Source: Branchiostoma floridae (lineage: Eukaryota; Chordata; Leptocardii; Amphioxiformes; Branchiostomatidae). Taken from it: 64,000 bases of DNA. The notes beneath the pieces were generated by a model that made no database searches, had not been told where the DNA came from, and saw only the letters and a program-made list of their open reading frames with translations. The translations under genes were made by a program, and so were the position numbers. This document shows positions 11,690 to 22,187 of the stretch, piece after piece. How positions within the stretch are numbered: the stretch's first letter is position 1; each line of letters begins with the position of its first letter. Location of the stretch: NCBI RefSeq assembly GCF_000003815.2, contig NC_049980.1:27160990-27224989 (forward strand). The letters are read 5' to 3'.

Positions 11690-12390
11690 ATTGGTTATAG
11701 CAGATGGCCACGCCGGGACGTAGTCAGGACAAAGAATGGACCACCTTTGGCCTTATAGATGGATTATAACAGATGGCCACACCGGGACGTAGTCGGGACA
11801 ATAGACCACCTTGGTAGGCAACACCAGATGGTAACACCAGGACGTAGTCGGGACAATAGCTTACACCAGATGGCCACAACGAGACGTAGTCGGGGCGATA
11901 GACCACCTTAAAATAGGTTACACAAGATGGCCACAACGGGACGTACTCAGGAAAATAGACCACCTTAATAATAGGTGACACCAGATGGCCACAGCGGGAC
12001 GTATTCGAGACGGTAGACCACCGGTTTTAATAGGTTACAACAGATGGCCACACCGGCAAGTAGTCGGGACAATAGACCACCTTATTTCTAATAGGTTACA
12101 CTAGATGGCCACGCCGGGACGATAGACCACTTTAATAGGTTACACCAGATGGCCACAGCGGGACGTAGTCGGGACGATGTAGACCACTTTAATAGGTTAC
12201 ACCAGATGGCCACAGCGGGACTAGTTCGGACAATTGGTGTCTATGACCGAGGATGACATGATGGATGGTCACATCACAGCAAGACGCAGTCGGGACAGAC
12301 AATGGTCCAGCTAACAACGGCAGTACAGGAATGCCAGTCCGGGGGTAGGGATAAAGGACCACCGCCACAATAGATGGTCACACCAGGTGC
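11690..12390. repeat. Minisatellite, ~55-bp degenerate units, about 12 copies
   Basis: Units carry CAGATGGCCACACCGGGACG, TAGTCGGGACAATAGACC and ACCTTAATAGGTTACAC. Unit spacing runs from 44 to 68 bp, and the last copies (from about 12265) are strongly decayed. It lies 3' of the BTB-Kelch gene. The reverse strand is open for 85 codons only because of the repeat. Confidence 0.9.
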
Positions 12391-13930
12391 CCCGTTTTCC
12401 TCCAGCACATGGCCCAATAAGCGCGGTAAGGAAATGGTGGACATGCCTAGGAGACTTCCATATCAACCTCTGATCGAAGAGTTAAGTATTTTACACTAAT
12501 AATCTAGTAGAAGCATATGTTTGCAGGGATGATCATAAACTTTTTCTGATAATTTTGACACACTACCTTAAGGAACAACGGGGAAGCCAGAAAACATCTG
12601 CCTGGAGATTGCACTTACTCGTTTGAGATCGGGAACAACAATTAAGACAATGGAGACAAAAAGAGTTGGGCAAGTAACAGTCTTATTTCAGGAACAAAAA
12701 CAAATATTTAATGCACAACAGTGACTAACAACATTGTAGCAGTGAAATCTACGAGAACAGATGATATGATAACGAAGGGTTAACGTTAGTCAATGATAAA
12801 AAGCAATGCCATCCCAGTTCTGCTCGTTTTAAAGTCATGGATCCCTGTTTCTGTGTGCCTCCGATGAGTTTTTTTAAACCTCCTTGGTGTCTCCGTTCGT
12901 GATAGAACGTGTCCAGTATTTTGACAGAAAAATGTACTATTCAATATACATGTACTCGATGTTGTGAGATAAATTCAAAAGTTATATGAACTAAAACTAC
13001 TCTACTCTACTCTACTCAGCCCTGTAGCTAAAAGGGGCTTAAAAGAGGTTTAAAAGAGATAAAACCAACTTTTGTACATGTTGGGGTCCTAGGCCGTACA
13101 ATAAAAAGCCATAACACTAAATTGTTGTCTGGATGCGTACCTGATCTACAGGCCAACACAATGAAAAGCATCTGTATTTATATTGCTAGTTGCTGTGTAA
13201 CAAAGCAAAAGTCATAAAGCTGTCATGTGCTGTGTTAGACTAGGTAAAGGTCATTACCATTTTGCCTAATCTACGCAATGATAAATGTTATGACTTTCAT
13301 TTATCATGAATGGTGTGTGTTCAAGAAATGCATCACGAAATATGAAATACAGTTGCTTTTCATTTAACCATGACAATATATAGAAAGTTAGGATTGATAA
13401 TGTATAGAAATAACGTGAGATACTCATCAGTTAGGTTAATACATGAAAGTGTAAAAGTGTAAAACGTTGAACGAAAACAAAGGGAAATGTACCTAACAAT
13501 AAAGCATTGAAAAAGATAGAGGATCCTAACAACTACCTGCATCCACTATCATAAAATGCCACTATAACATAGACAAAAATCATTTTTCTAAGTGACGTAT
13601 TGATGTACGTGAATCTTATATCAGATCATGAGACCTGCTGGAATGTTGAAGCCCTTTAAGGCTTGGATAAATACACTGTCTTTAAGTCGTGCAAGCAACA
13701 ACTTGCAGGTTCTGGCCCTAACCAAGAAATATTGACGTAGGAATTGATATGAGTCTTTGCTTTGAAAACCTCAGAAGATGTCAACATTCTAACACGACAA
13801 ACGTTACGTCCAATTACGCGATAAAGTCGTGACGACCAGATTTCTGATTATTCTATTTCCATTTGCCGTATCTAACGCTATCGTATCTCTGACTAGACAT
13901 CGCTACAACACAGCTGGCAGAACCATGGTC
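12391..13930. other. Intergenic region between the BTB-Kelch gene and the orphan gene
   Basis: AT-rich, with no gene recognised. It contains a decayed short palindromic insertion at 12862-12886 with flanking GTGCCTC/GTGTCTC, and a small CTCTA run near 13004. Part of it must be the 3' UTR of the minus-strand gene ending at 13931. Confidence 0.5.
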
Positions 13931-16900
13931 TCACGGCCGACGATGCCGTGGTTGTTGACTGTCGGTGCCTTTCTGACGGGCCGCCGATGGCACGTTGTGA
14001 TGCTGGTGTACAGAGTACGGCGGGGGACCATCTCTCGGTGACGGAGGAGTAAGATGTCTGGCCCACAGCTGATGGTGAGTGGGGGTGGGAGGAGTGAGTC
14101 CAGGGCCATGCCCATGGGCAGACACTGAGTAGCTGATCTCGACCTGATGTCTGGGCCCGGGAACCGGTTGGTTCTGGTAATGATGAGTTGGGGCCACATC
14201 TCTAGGCTGCGTTCGTGTATATGGCATAAAGGCAGAATGGTCGACATGGAGGCTGTAGCTGGGCAGTGCATGGGGATGGGGTGGGGAGAACTCACGGTTA
14301 GCCACTGCAGCGAGCTGGCTGAGAGACCCAACAGGTCCACCTGCCCTTTCTGTGGAGCTTCTGGATCGCATCACGTGTTGCTGCTGACTACTAGGTGATG
14401 TGTACACTGCTTGTGCGCGTTGGAAGTTATTGACGTGTGATCTCCCTTGTGGTTGTGCCCCATTTGGAGGAGACATGTCGCGCTGGTCAAACGGACTAGC
14501 CGCTGATATGGTGTCTCCTCTTGGTAAAGGTGGAGAGTAGTGGCTCGTTGGTACTAGCGGTGTAGCTGGACCCCTAGCATGGCCTTGTTGGGGTCTGGGC
14601 ATATTTGGTGAGCTTCCTGATGGCCTGTGCTGCTGTTTCGTTGGTAGACCAAGCATGGAATGTGCATTTCCGACATGGCTTTGTCGAGTTTCAGCCGCAT
14701 TTGACGAGATTGTGTTGTTGCACATTTCGGGCACATTTGCACTGTTACACCTTCTACAATTGCACCTGTCACCGTCCCTTATGTCCCATGGCAACCTTTG
14801 CTGTCCCGTCGTCAAACCTTGCACGCTCGAAGTTGGCAAACGATGTATGCTCGCAGACTGTGTGTTTTGGGCATGGCTTTGTGGAAGTTCGGACACATTA
14901 GGTGAAGCTACACTGTTACGCATTTCCTTTGGTATATTTCGCCGCCCAGTTAGTAAACTAAACAGAGGAGACGCATTTTCGGCATTTCCTTTTCCTTTCC
15001 CTGGCTTATCAGATACCTCTGCAGTATTTGGTGGCTCCGTTTGGCTGTTTTCTTCAGCTAACGCACAAGGGTTGCTCTGCAACGAAGTTTCACTTTTCAC
15101 TGAGACGGTGGAAGCTCTTGAATACGGGCGTTCCGTTGTCGACGTGGTCGCACACTCTTCTTCAGGCTTATCCGCTGGAGTCTGCGTCTTCTCTGAATGT
15201 TGGTCACTAACGGCAGTCATGTTATCTTGCTGAAGTTGCTGCCTTTTCTCTTTGACGATCATGTGGAGCAGCTTCACAGTAGCTCGCAGTGTCATGTTAA
15301 GCTTAACCATCCTTTTACACTGCTCCATCGTCTTCCCGGCTTTAGAGAAACATGCGCCAACCTCCGGACTGCAGGGGACGATGCTAAGCTCCAACTGTTC
15401 GAGAGCGTCCATGAGCTCGAACGCGTCCACGCCTCGAAGCAGAGACGCCATGTCCAAACTAAGGACGAAGCGCGATCCTCCCCTCTCTACGACTGGAATC
15501 GGAGCACCTTCCCCCACAGTCTCCCATCTAAGTTCACTCTTCAACTGATCTCTTTCAGACACTACGGAGTGCGACGGTTGTCGTCGACGGGGTGTTTCTG
15601 AGCGCTCTTCAGAGGCAGAACTCCAGCAACTAGAAATACGAATGGAGTTTTCCCAAGCCATACCACCATTTGTGTTCGCACTGTTGGCATTATCAATCTT
15701 TGCCTCTTCAGTGTTATTTGCTCCTGCAAAACTATCCGATCGTGCTTGTCTGACTGTAGCTTGACTAGGGTGAGGGGTTGGTGGACCTTCCACGGGACTC
15801 GGACTCGTTATTTCTGTAGACACATCATTAGCTATAGACATTGTGATTCTCTCTTCAGCATCGGGATCATAACCAAGAGAGGTACAATGTCTCTTACGAG
15901 GGGGTTCCTCTAAGATGTCTTCTGGTGTCTTTCGAATGCTTTCAGACCACGAGTTGTCCTCTGCTTGATGCATGTTACTATATGGTGACGGGTAGTCAGA
16001 CATCTCCTTCTTTACATTGCAAATGGCATTTGAAATGGTTAAAGTTGCACTCCCATCACTCTCCATGGGCTCACAAGTGTCTCCACCTACGCCTACTGGT
16101 GTCTCCGACGTGCCGTTTGTGGAGTAATGTGGCATGTTGTTGACGCTCCTATCGCTCTCCGTGGGCCCACAGGCGTCTCTGTCTACGCCTTCCGTTGTCT
16201 CTGACATACCATTTGTGGACTCGTGTGGCATGTCGTAGTCATTTCGTTTGTCGTAGACACTCCCATCCTTCTCTATGAGCTCACAAGTGTCTCCGTCTAA
16301 GCCTGCCGGTGTCTCTGACGTACCATTTGTGGGGTCATGTGGCATGTCGTAGGCAATCCCATCACTTTCCATGGGCTCGCAAGTGCCTCCGCCTACACCT
16401 ACTGATGTCTGCGACGCGCCATTTAAGGAGTCACTTGGCATGACGTCAGCATAGACACTCCCATCAGTCTCCATGGGCTCACATGTGTCTCCGTCTACGC
16501 CTACTGGTGTCACCGACATACCATTTGTGGAGTCATATGGCATGCCGTAGGCACTCCCATTCTCCTCCGAGGGCTCACAATGGTCTCCTTCTACGCCTAC
16601 TGGTGTCTCCGACGTACCATTTGTGGAGTCATATGGCATGCCGTAGGTACTCCCATCCTCCTCCGTGGGTTCACACGTGTCTCCTTCTACGCCTACTGGT
16701 GTCTCCGACGTACCATTTGTGGAGTCATATGGCATGCCGTAGGTACTCCCATCCTCTTCCGTGGGTTCACACGTGTCTCCTTCTACGCCTACCGGTGTCT
16801 CTGAAGACATACCATTTGTGGATTCATGTGGCAGGTCGAAGTCATGTGGTTTGTCGTAGACGCTCTCATCACTCTCCATGGGCGCACAGGCGTCCCTGTC

Positions 16901-18994
16901 TACGCCTACTGGTGTCTCCGACGTGCCATTTGAGATGTGATGTGACATGTCGTGAACACCAGTCCCGGGAGGCACAGAACCCGTGTCTGGGATGTCCCGT
17001 GATGAACACGTGTCTATGACGAACCCTTCATCCGAGTGTTGTTGGCTCTGACCAGACACCGAGTGCTTTTCTGGATTCAGATCGGACGGTGACTCAAGCA
17101 CGCGTGTACCAGGAGATTCTTCAGTTGAACATGAGCTGCCTTCGCCATCTACACTCCCCTGTACTGAGGCTGGATATTGGTCACCGGGCAGACCCATCAC
17201 AATCTGGAGGATCTTCAACAGTGTGGCTCTGCCCGGAACCTCAATCCTCTCAGGAGTAGACGTAGTACGTAGACCAAGTGCAAAACATACCTCCAAAATG
17301 TCTTCCTTTGACTTATGTGGAACCAGATGATGAACCTCGGACAGGAAGCAATACCTCCTCTCGTTAAGAACTATGCACCGTAAAGGTGCGCAGGGAATCT
17401 GCTTCTTGCAGTTCTTACTATGGGTTTTCAAGTAGAAGGTCCCCGCATATCGTTTCGTTTCCCTGACGTCGCGGTTGCTCTGGTCTTTGGACGTCGCGGA
17501 AACTGCTTCAGGAAGACATGTGGCAGGACGTCCGTCTACCAACTGTCTCAGAACGGTGTGAAACAGTTTTTCGTCTCCTACCTTGAAAACCCAGAAGTCA
17601 TTCGACGTAACGTGTTGGGCACTGGTTGTGTCATCTAGAACTTTCAGAACGGCAGGTGGCCCGAGGACGTACTCTATCCCAGTTGTGAAGACACTGACGA
17701 TTCTCATCACGCTGTTGGTGTCAGACTCAGAGGATGTCTCCTGATCAGGCTGCTGTGTGTTCGGAACTGCTGAGAGAACCTGACGTCCAGAGAAGTACAC
17801 TTTGCCGTCCAGGACTACACGGGTAACACTGTGGCCGTTGATATCAACCGCTCCAATCCATTCCGGCGTCTTGGCCAATTCTGCCCTTGCCGTCTCGATG
17901 GCTTTCATCATCGTTGGTCTCTGCTTTGACTCTACCTTGCTGAAATGTTCTTCTAAGAATGCCAGCAGTGAGAACAACGGCAACAAACTATTCGTTCGCA
18001 CAAGCATCGGGCAAAGAGGTTTCCTGTTTGATATCTCTTCAAAGCACTTCATTACCGCATTCTCCGCTGTGTTCACAATAAACCATTCTAGGCCAAAGAT
18101 ACAGCACAGCTTCTTCAGTGTATCTCTATTGAATCCGGGTACGGCTGAAGTGATGCTTCTGGCGCGAACATAGATCCTGATCCTCCGCACAACGTCTATC
18201 TTCTTCCCTGTGCTGAGGCTGATGCTCCCGATGTGGCGTGCAGGGTGTTGACTGGATGGTCGCCTTTCTCTGACATTCTCTTTGTGCGTGACCTGGTCGA
18301 CAGTGTTTTTGTTTGTGGCAACACCAGCGGGCAGATCGCGATGTTCTACTATTGAGTCATCTATTGGTGAACTATTGGCACTATCAGCTGTGTGACTGCT
18401 TGCGGCAACACTTTTGCCAGTTTGGAGCGGCGCCGTGTTCGCAGGTGACTGCTGTTGTGTCAGCGGGATGCGAGGTGTTGTATCGCCTACCCAGAGGTCG
18501 TCTATACGCAGCTTTCGCAAGCTGCTCTTTGGTTTACTCTTTGGTTTACCTTCTTGTGTTCCCTGTTGTTCCCCTGGCACTGTTGTTGGATTCGTATTTG
18601 AGTTGCCTGTAGAGATGCTACCATTACCCGTGGTCTCGTCTTTCGCAGCCTCTTCTTCAGGATTGAGTAACGCTCTTCTCTCCTTGCGATACTCTCTGCA
18701 TAGCTGTGAATAGTTTTCGTTCAGGTCGGTGATAGGAATCAAGATGCTTTCTTTACAACAGCGACCGGGACCTTTGAAGCCACGAATGGAATTAATCTCC
18801 TTGACTTCCTGGCCATTCGGCTTGTACAGCGTAGTCCCAAGAGACATGAACTTTTGGGACAACTCGGTGGTTGTAAAACCCGGGAACACGCTCGCACATA
18901 GAGCGTACAGTGGCGTGAGGGCCAGGCCATTTCGTTTGATTCTGGGGAGGGTGTAGTTTCTCCTGAACATGTAGACGTCACCTTTGGAGGGCAT
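13931..18994 (-). CDS. Large single-exon orphan protein, 1,687 aa, repeat-rich
   Basis: One uninterrupted frame of 1,687 codons. ATG 18994 is the first Met after an in-frame TGA (19018-19016). I do not recognise the family. Four or five segments look alike: a hydrophobic strand, a VP motif, then a helix ending near LG (res. ~20-60 SVFPGF...SLG; ~277-325 SAVPGFNRDTLKKLCCIFGL; ~393-460; ~541-600 HLVPHKSKEDILEVCFALGL; ~1160-1235). This spacing is reminiscent of SKI/SNO/DAC-type or other small helix-rich domains, but that is a guess. Linkers are Ser/Thr/Glu-rich. Residues ~680-983 are nine 32-aa repeats, and the C-terminal ~350 residues are Pro/His/Gln-rich and probably disordered. Basic stretches (RKERR, PPRKRHC) fit a nuclear protein. 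The uninterrupted length argues for a real gene. Confidence 0.8.
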   Translation of the reverse strand: MPSKGDVYMFRRNYTLPRIKRNGLALTPLYALCASVFPGFTTTELSQKFMSLGTTLYKPNGQEVKEINSIRGFKGPGRCCKESILIPITDLNENYSQLCREYRKERRALLNPEEEAAKDETTGNGSISTGNSNTNPTTVPGEQQGTQEGKPKSKPKSSLRKLRIDDLWVGDTTPRIPLTQQQSPANTAPLQTGKSVAASSHTADSANSSPIDDSIVEHRDLPAGVATNKNTVDQVTHKENVRERRPSSQHPARHIGSISLSTGKKIDVVRRIRIYVRARSITSAVPGFNRDTLKKLCCIFGLEWFIVNTAENAVMKCFEEISNRKPLCPMLVRTNSLLPLFSLLAFLEEHFSKVESKQRPTMMKAIETARAELAKTPEWIGAVDINGHSVTRVVLDGKVYFSGRQVLSAVPNTQQPDQETSSESDTNSVMRIVSVFTTGIEYVLGPPAVLKVLDDTTSAQHVTSNDFWVFKVGDEKLFHTVLRQLVDGRPATCLPEAVSATSKDQSNRDVRETKRYAGTFYLKTHSKNCKKQIPCAPLRCIVLNERRYCFLSEVHHLVPHKSKEDILEVCFALGLRTTSTPERIEVPGRATLLKILQIVMGLPGDQYPASVQGSVDGEGSSCSTEESPGTRVLESPSDLNPEKHSVSGQSQQHSDEGFVIDTCSSRDIPDTGSVPPGTGVHDMSHHISNGTSETPVGVDRDACAPMESDESVYDKPHDFDLPHESTNGMSSETPVGVEGDTCEPTEEDGSTYGMPYDSTNGTSETPVGVEGDTCEPTEEDGSTYGMPYDSTNGTSETPVGVEGDHCEPSEENGSAYGMPYDSTNGMSVTPVGVDGDTCEPMETDGSVYADVMPSDSLNGASQTSVGVGGGTCEPMESDGIAYDMPHDPTNGTSETPAGLDGDTCELIEKDGSVYDKRNDYDMPHESTNGMSETTEGVDRDACGPTESDRSVNNMPHYSTNGTSETPVGVGGDTCEPMESDGSATLTISNAICNVKKEMSDYPSPYSNMHQAEDNSWSESIRKTPEDILEEPPRKRHCTSLGYDPDAEERITMSIANDVSTEITSPSPVEGPPTPHPSQATVRQARSDSFAGANNTEEAKIDNANSANTNGGMAWENSIRISSCWSSASEERSETPRRRQPSHSVVSERDQLKSELRWETVGEGAPIPVVERGGSRFVLSLDMASLLRGVDAFELMDALEQLELSIVPCSPEVGACFSKAGKTMEQCKRMVKLNMTLRATVKLLHMIVKEKRQQLQQDNMTAVSDQHSEKTQTPADKPEEECATTSTTERPYSRASTVSVKSETSLQSNPCALAEENSQTEPPNTAEVSDKPGKGKGNAENASPLFSLLTGRRNIPKEMRNSVASPNVSELPQSHAQNTQSASIHRLPTSSVQGLTTGQQRLPWDIRDGDRCNCRRCNSANVPEMCNNTISSNAAETRQSHVGNAHSMLGLPTKQQHRPSGSSPNMPRPQQGHARGPATPLVPTSHYSPPLPRGDTISAASPFDQRDMSPPNGAQPQGRSHVNNFQRAQAVYTSPSSQQQHVMRSRSSTERAGGPVGSLSQLAAVANREFSPPHPHALPSYSLHVDHSAFMPYTRTQPRDVAPTHHYQNQPVPGPRHQVEISYSVSAHGHGPGLTPPTPTHHQLWARHLTPPSPRDGPPPYSVHQHHNVPSAARQKGTDSQQPRHRRP
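16045..16950 (-). repeat. Coding tandem repeat: nine ~32-residue units
   Basis: Each unit reads roughly MPxDSTNGTSETPVGVxGD then TCEPMExDGSxY, about 96 bp. Two central units are nearly identical, while outer ones diverge. Units 1 and 7 carry six extra residues (DKxxDxD type). One Cys per unit is conserved. The region is acidic and probably disordered. Confidence 0.9.
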
Positions 18995-19033
18995 CTTCTC
19001 CGTGTGTCTTGGTGATCACAGCATCTCAGTCAT
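18995..19033 (-). other. 5' leader of the orphan gene with in-frame five-codon upstream ORF
   Basis: A CCCTCAG acceptor (AG at 19035-19034) is followed directly by ATGACTGAGATGCTGTGA, a five-codon ORF in the same frame as the main start 39 nt downstream. The TGA fixes the main start at 18994 and could dampen or regulate translation. Confidence 0.45.
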
Positions 19034-19035
19034 CT

Positions 19036-20095
19036 GAGGGTTAAAACAATGATGTTAGTTATTTTTATTTATCAATAAACTGAGACGGGCTTAATTCAAG
19101 TCACTGTTAAGGGCAAGTGTTTTAATCAGAGCATGTCATTGTTAACATATACTTTTATTCATATTGATTTGTCAGGCCTATAACTTATATCCCTTTACTT
19201 TCCCCAACTTTAAATCAACATTATGAGTAGAAGACACTTTTCACCTGAACCCGTAACATATGCATATAAAGAAATGTGTTGCAGTCTCTACCAGACCCAT
19301 CTGCGGATATTAGCAATATTCGAAGTTGTCCAAATAATATTGTTGTCCTAATATTTTGGCGGTTTGAGCGCCTGGGTCCAGTGGAGACTACATGCGTAGG
19401 TGGTGTGATCTCCAACCAACTTCTACTGGTCGTGACAGAAAAGACGCTGTACACGGTGTATACAGGTTCAGTGTACTTAGCACTTTTCGAGAAGTACAAT
19501 GGACAGTGGACCCTAATCCTAAACCGAACCCTAGGCCATATTTACACAATCGCTGCATAGTGATGTTTACCTAGTCTCTGCCAGACTCCCGCCTGGCCGA
19601 ATTGTATAAAAGGGGAACAAAAGTCTAGCTGCAAAAGCCTGACAGAAAACACATAGTAACTTATTTGTCCCTATTTGGTCAAATTATTCTCTTGGTTTAT
19701 ACAGCTGACACGTCTGCCTGGAGACTAATGTTTACCTTCTGATGCATGTAACACATATGAAATTCCCATTATTTACCATTGGGAAGGTGTGGCGTTTTCA
19801 TATTAACCATGCAAATTAGACCCTTATTTGCATATTTCGTATGGGCTACCTTACAAGCATGGCAAGTTTCAAAGACCTAGTGTAGAATTTTCTCATTGAT
19901 TATTGCATAGATCATTAAACACACATCTTATTGTAAATTAGTATTTCCTTCCTTCAGTTATCTTTGAATTATAGCAGAAAAAAGACTTGACGTCAAATGT
20001 TATAAAACACATTGATTTAAACTACTATGAAATTTCTAACCTTTACCACTATGGAATTATACTATTTTTTTTTAATTATGAGGTCTACATTTGCA
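19036..20095. other. Upstream flank or intron of the orphan gene, no gene seen
   Basis: AT-rich. Small frames between 19221 and 19574 show no domain. AATGGACAGTGGACC (19498-19512) echoes the tail of the 372-515 repeat. The AACCCTA-like stretch near 19510 is too short and irregular to be telomeric. Confidence 0.5.
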
Positions 20096-20099
20096 TAAC

Positions 20100-20310
20100 T
20101 AATATTCATCAACATTCCACTCTTTCACAGTAACGCTAGAAATCCGCTAGGGGCCCATTATCAAACTTCGTTTTTCCGACCCCTACCAACATATAGCTAC
20201 CGAATACCTTCAGATTCATATAACTTTGAAGGCTTCTAGAGTTATGCTGTGGACAGACAGACAGCCACACAGACAAACACACCCGAGATATAACCTTCTT
20301 GGCGAAGGTA
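20100..20310 (+). repeat. Dispersed transposon-derived sequence with GACAGACAGACA tail and terminal hairpin
   Basis: TAGGGGCCCATTATC, a CCTACCAACATATAGCTACC block, then GGACAGACAGACAGCC and a hairpin ACCTTCTTGGCGAAGGT followed by CTGA. The acag-rich stretch plus 3' hairpin resembles ends of dispersed non-autonomous elements in marine invertebrates. Helitron-like or SINE-like origin cannot be decided here. Confidence 0.4.
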
Positions 20311-21131
20311 CTGATGAAATAAATCCCTGTTCCTTTATTTGGTTCTTTTGCAAGATTTTACACAAAGGGTTCCAGAACAAACTAGATCAAACTAGTCTCA
20401 CTTCCCGAGCACAAGAGATGTTCAGCTGCAGTACAAAAGCTGTTAGCTTTCTTATGTTTAATAGGCATGTTCCCCATCAACCTCTGCTAAGCATGGGCCT
20501 GTCTACAGTTCCGTAAAATCTAACCGGCGTGTGCCGATGAACTAGGTGGGCGGGAACACTCTTAGCACTGTAGAGATACTAGTAGCGGGGAGCTCACGAT
20601 AGTTTACAAGGATACTGTGGCTTAGAACATAACAGAAGCATATGTGGACCGCGGAGAGGTATTAAAGTTACCGTATCCTTAGTATAACGTAATCTCCAGT
20701 CAGATTAAGCGGTGCTATCTTATGCCACCGGTGAATCCAGGCCCGGGTGAATCTGCCTGGACCAGCTGTCAGAAAAGTGGGCAGGTCAAATAAAAGGCCA
20801 ATAAAACGGGTCAGAAAGTCAAAAGTCGGAAGAAGAAGGCCTCAGTATCATTAGAAACAGATGATGCGGGCAGCTTCCCCTGATGGTATGTACAGTACTA
20901 AAGCTGTGTCAGTAGCCAAATGATAGCTTTATCCTTCATATGGGCGGAGAAAATGGTTCGGATTAGATGCGTTGGAGGAAGTCGGTAATTAACCCTCAAT
21001 GACTCGTTGCCGTAAGTCAATAAAGCTGAAACGACCGGCGAACAAATACTGGAAAGGCTATCTCCGGTGTGTATTATTTACTCGATTACTGAATGGGTAC
21101 ACTCGATCACTGACATCTGGCATCAAAGTTT

Positions 21132-21270
21132 TGGTATTCTCCAAGCAGGGATTAGGCTCCGGCTTGTTGTTTGGGTGTCTTTATATACTTTTTTGCCAGG
21201 CTTTCTTTTTGCTACCTGGCGGACAAAGAGAAAACCTCTCAAAATAGAAAGCCCCAGAAAAACGTTGTAA
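21132..21270. repeat. Diverged partial copy related to the TIR element at 27339
   Basis: Starts TATTCTCCAAGCAG, then TTAGGCTCCGGC, and ends with AAAATAGAAAGCCCC then AAAAACGTTG, the same landmarks as both arms of the 27339-27548 element, but the outer right arm is missing. No gene is recognised between 20311 and 21131. Confidence 0.45.
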
Positions 21271-21782
21271 GACGTCAAACGAAAGCCAGTGGTTAACAAT
21301 ACATATGCTTGGTGAGTAGTATTTGGGGAGTCTACAGAATAGAAAGACATCTGTAAAACCAGGTGACCAGGTCAGTGTGGCTTTACTGTCACGTGTTGAA
21401 GGATCAGACATGTGTTTTCACTTGTTAGTTTACGACATGATATCAGGGCAAAGTGATTAGCAAATGACAGCAGTGCAAGACAAATGTCCACATCAAAGGA
21501 TAAACAAAATGCCTCTGACCCGATGTGTTGCTCCTCAGAAATACAAGCCCAGAAATGGCTAACGTAAAGATGCCTTTTGTTGCAGACAGTGTTACTGTCG
21601 GACGACCCGATTCATTGAAATGCCACATTTACAGTCCAACCTTGTCTGAATACAAGTAAAAGCACTGAGGAAAATAGTTGGTGAGTGAGCGTGGTTTCTC
21701 CGAACAAATGAATTCATTTGTGAGAAAAAACAAACAAATATTACCCAATAAATCTAGTCTTTACCGCTGGAAAAACTGCAGT

Positions 21783-21935
21783 AATCCAAATAGAACTCCT
21801 TCGACGAGTCTGTGAGCTCTAAATTACGAGGAGGCATGACCCTGACGGGAAGGGGGAACTCGTCGAACATTTCTTCGTCGGCATCAGGGTCATGCCTTCT
21901 CGTAATTAATTAGAGCTCGCAGACTCGTCGTCCGA
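21783..21935. repeat. Long imperfect palindrome
   Basis: Left arm GACGAGTCTGTGAGCTC ... GGCATGACCCTGA (about 21804-21847) and right arm TCAGGGTCATGCC ... GAGCTCGCAGACTCGTC (about 21886-21932) pair over ~43 bp around a ~40-bp GC-rich loop. MITE-like; no target duplication is evident. Confidence 0.7.
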
Positions 21936-21961
21936 TCGATTTTCGCTACATGTGACGGGGG

Positions 21962-22187
21962 TATTAGGGCGTGGTAACATAGGTCGTGCGATCGCCGTAC
22001 GATCGCTAACTTCGGGCATATTTGAGGACAAAAATGTAAAGCCTCCTGCAAAGTTCAACTGTCTTGGTACACTAAATGCTGTTTTGGACCTATGTCAGTG
22101 GTTGGTTCTGTCACGGCCTGCTTGAAAATCCTAAGCCATCAAAATCGCACGACGATCGCTCGATCTCTGTGATCGCGCCCTAAGGTA
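21962..22187. mobile_element. MITE-like element with TTAGGGCG termini
   Basis: Left end TTAGGGCGTGGTAACA ... GGTCGTGCGATCGCC is mirrored at the right by GCACGACGATCGC ... GATCGCGCCCTAAG. About 225 bp, with no coding capacity. It lies directly beside the palindrome at 21783-21935. Confidence 0.6.

Noticed and set aside
16483-17019. 178-codon plus-strand ORF with repeated LRLLVSPTYHLWSH-like units
   Set aside because: Exact antisense of the nine-unit repeat in the minus-strand orphan gene. The repeat period keeps the opposite frame open, and there is no start context or domain.
19505-19535. Telomere-like AACCCTA stretch
   Set aside because: Only two or three irregular units in the middle of ordinary sequence.
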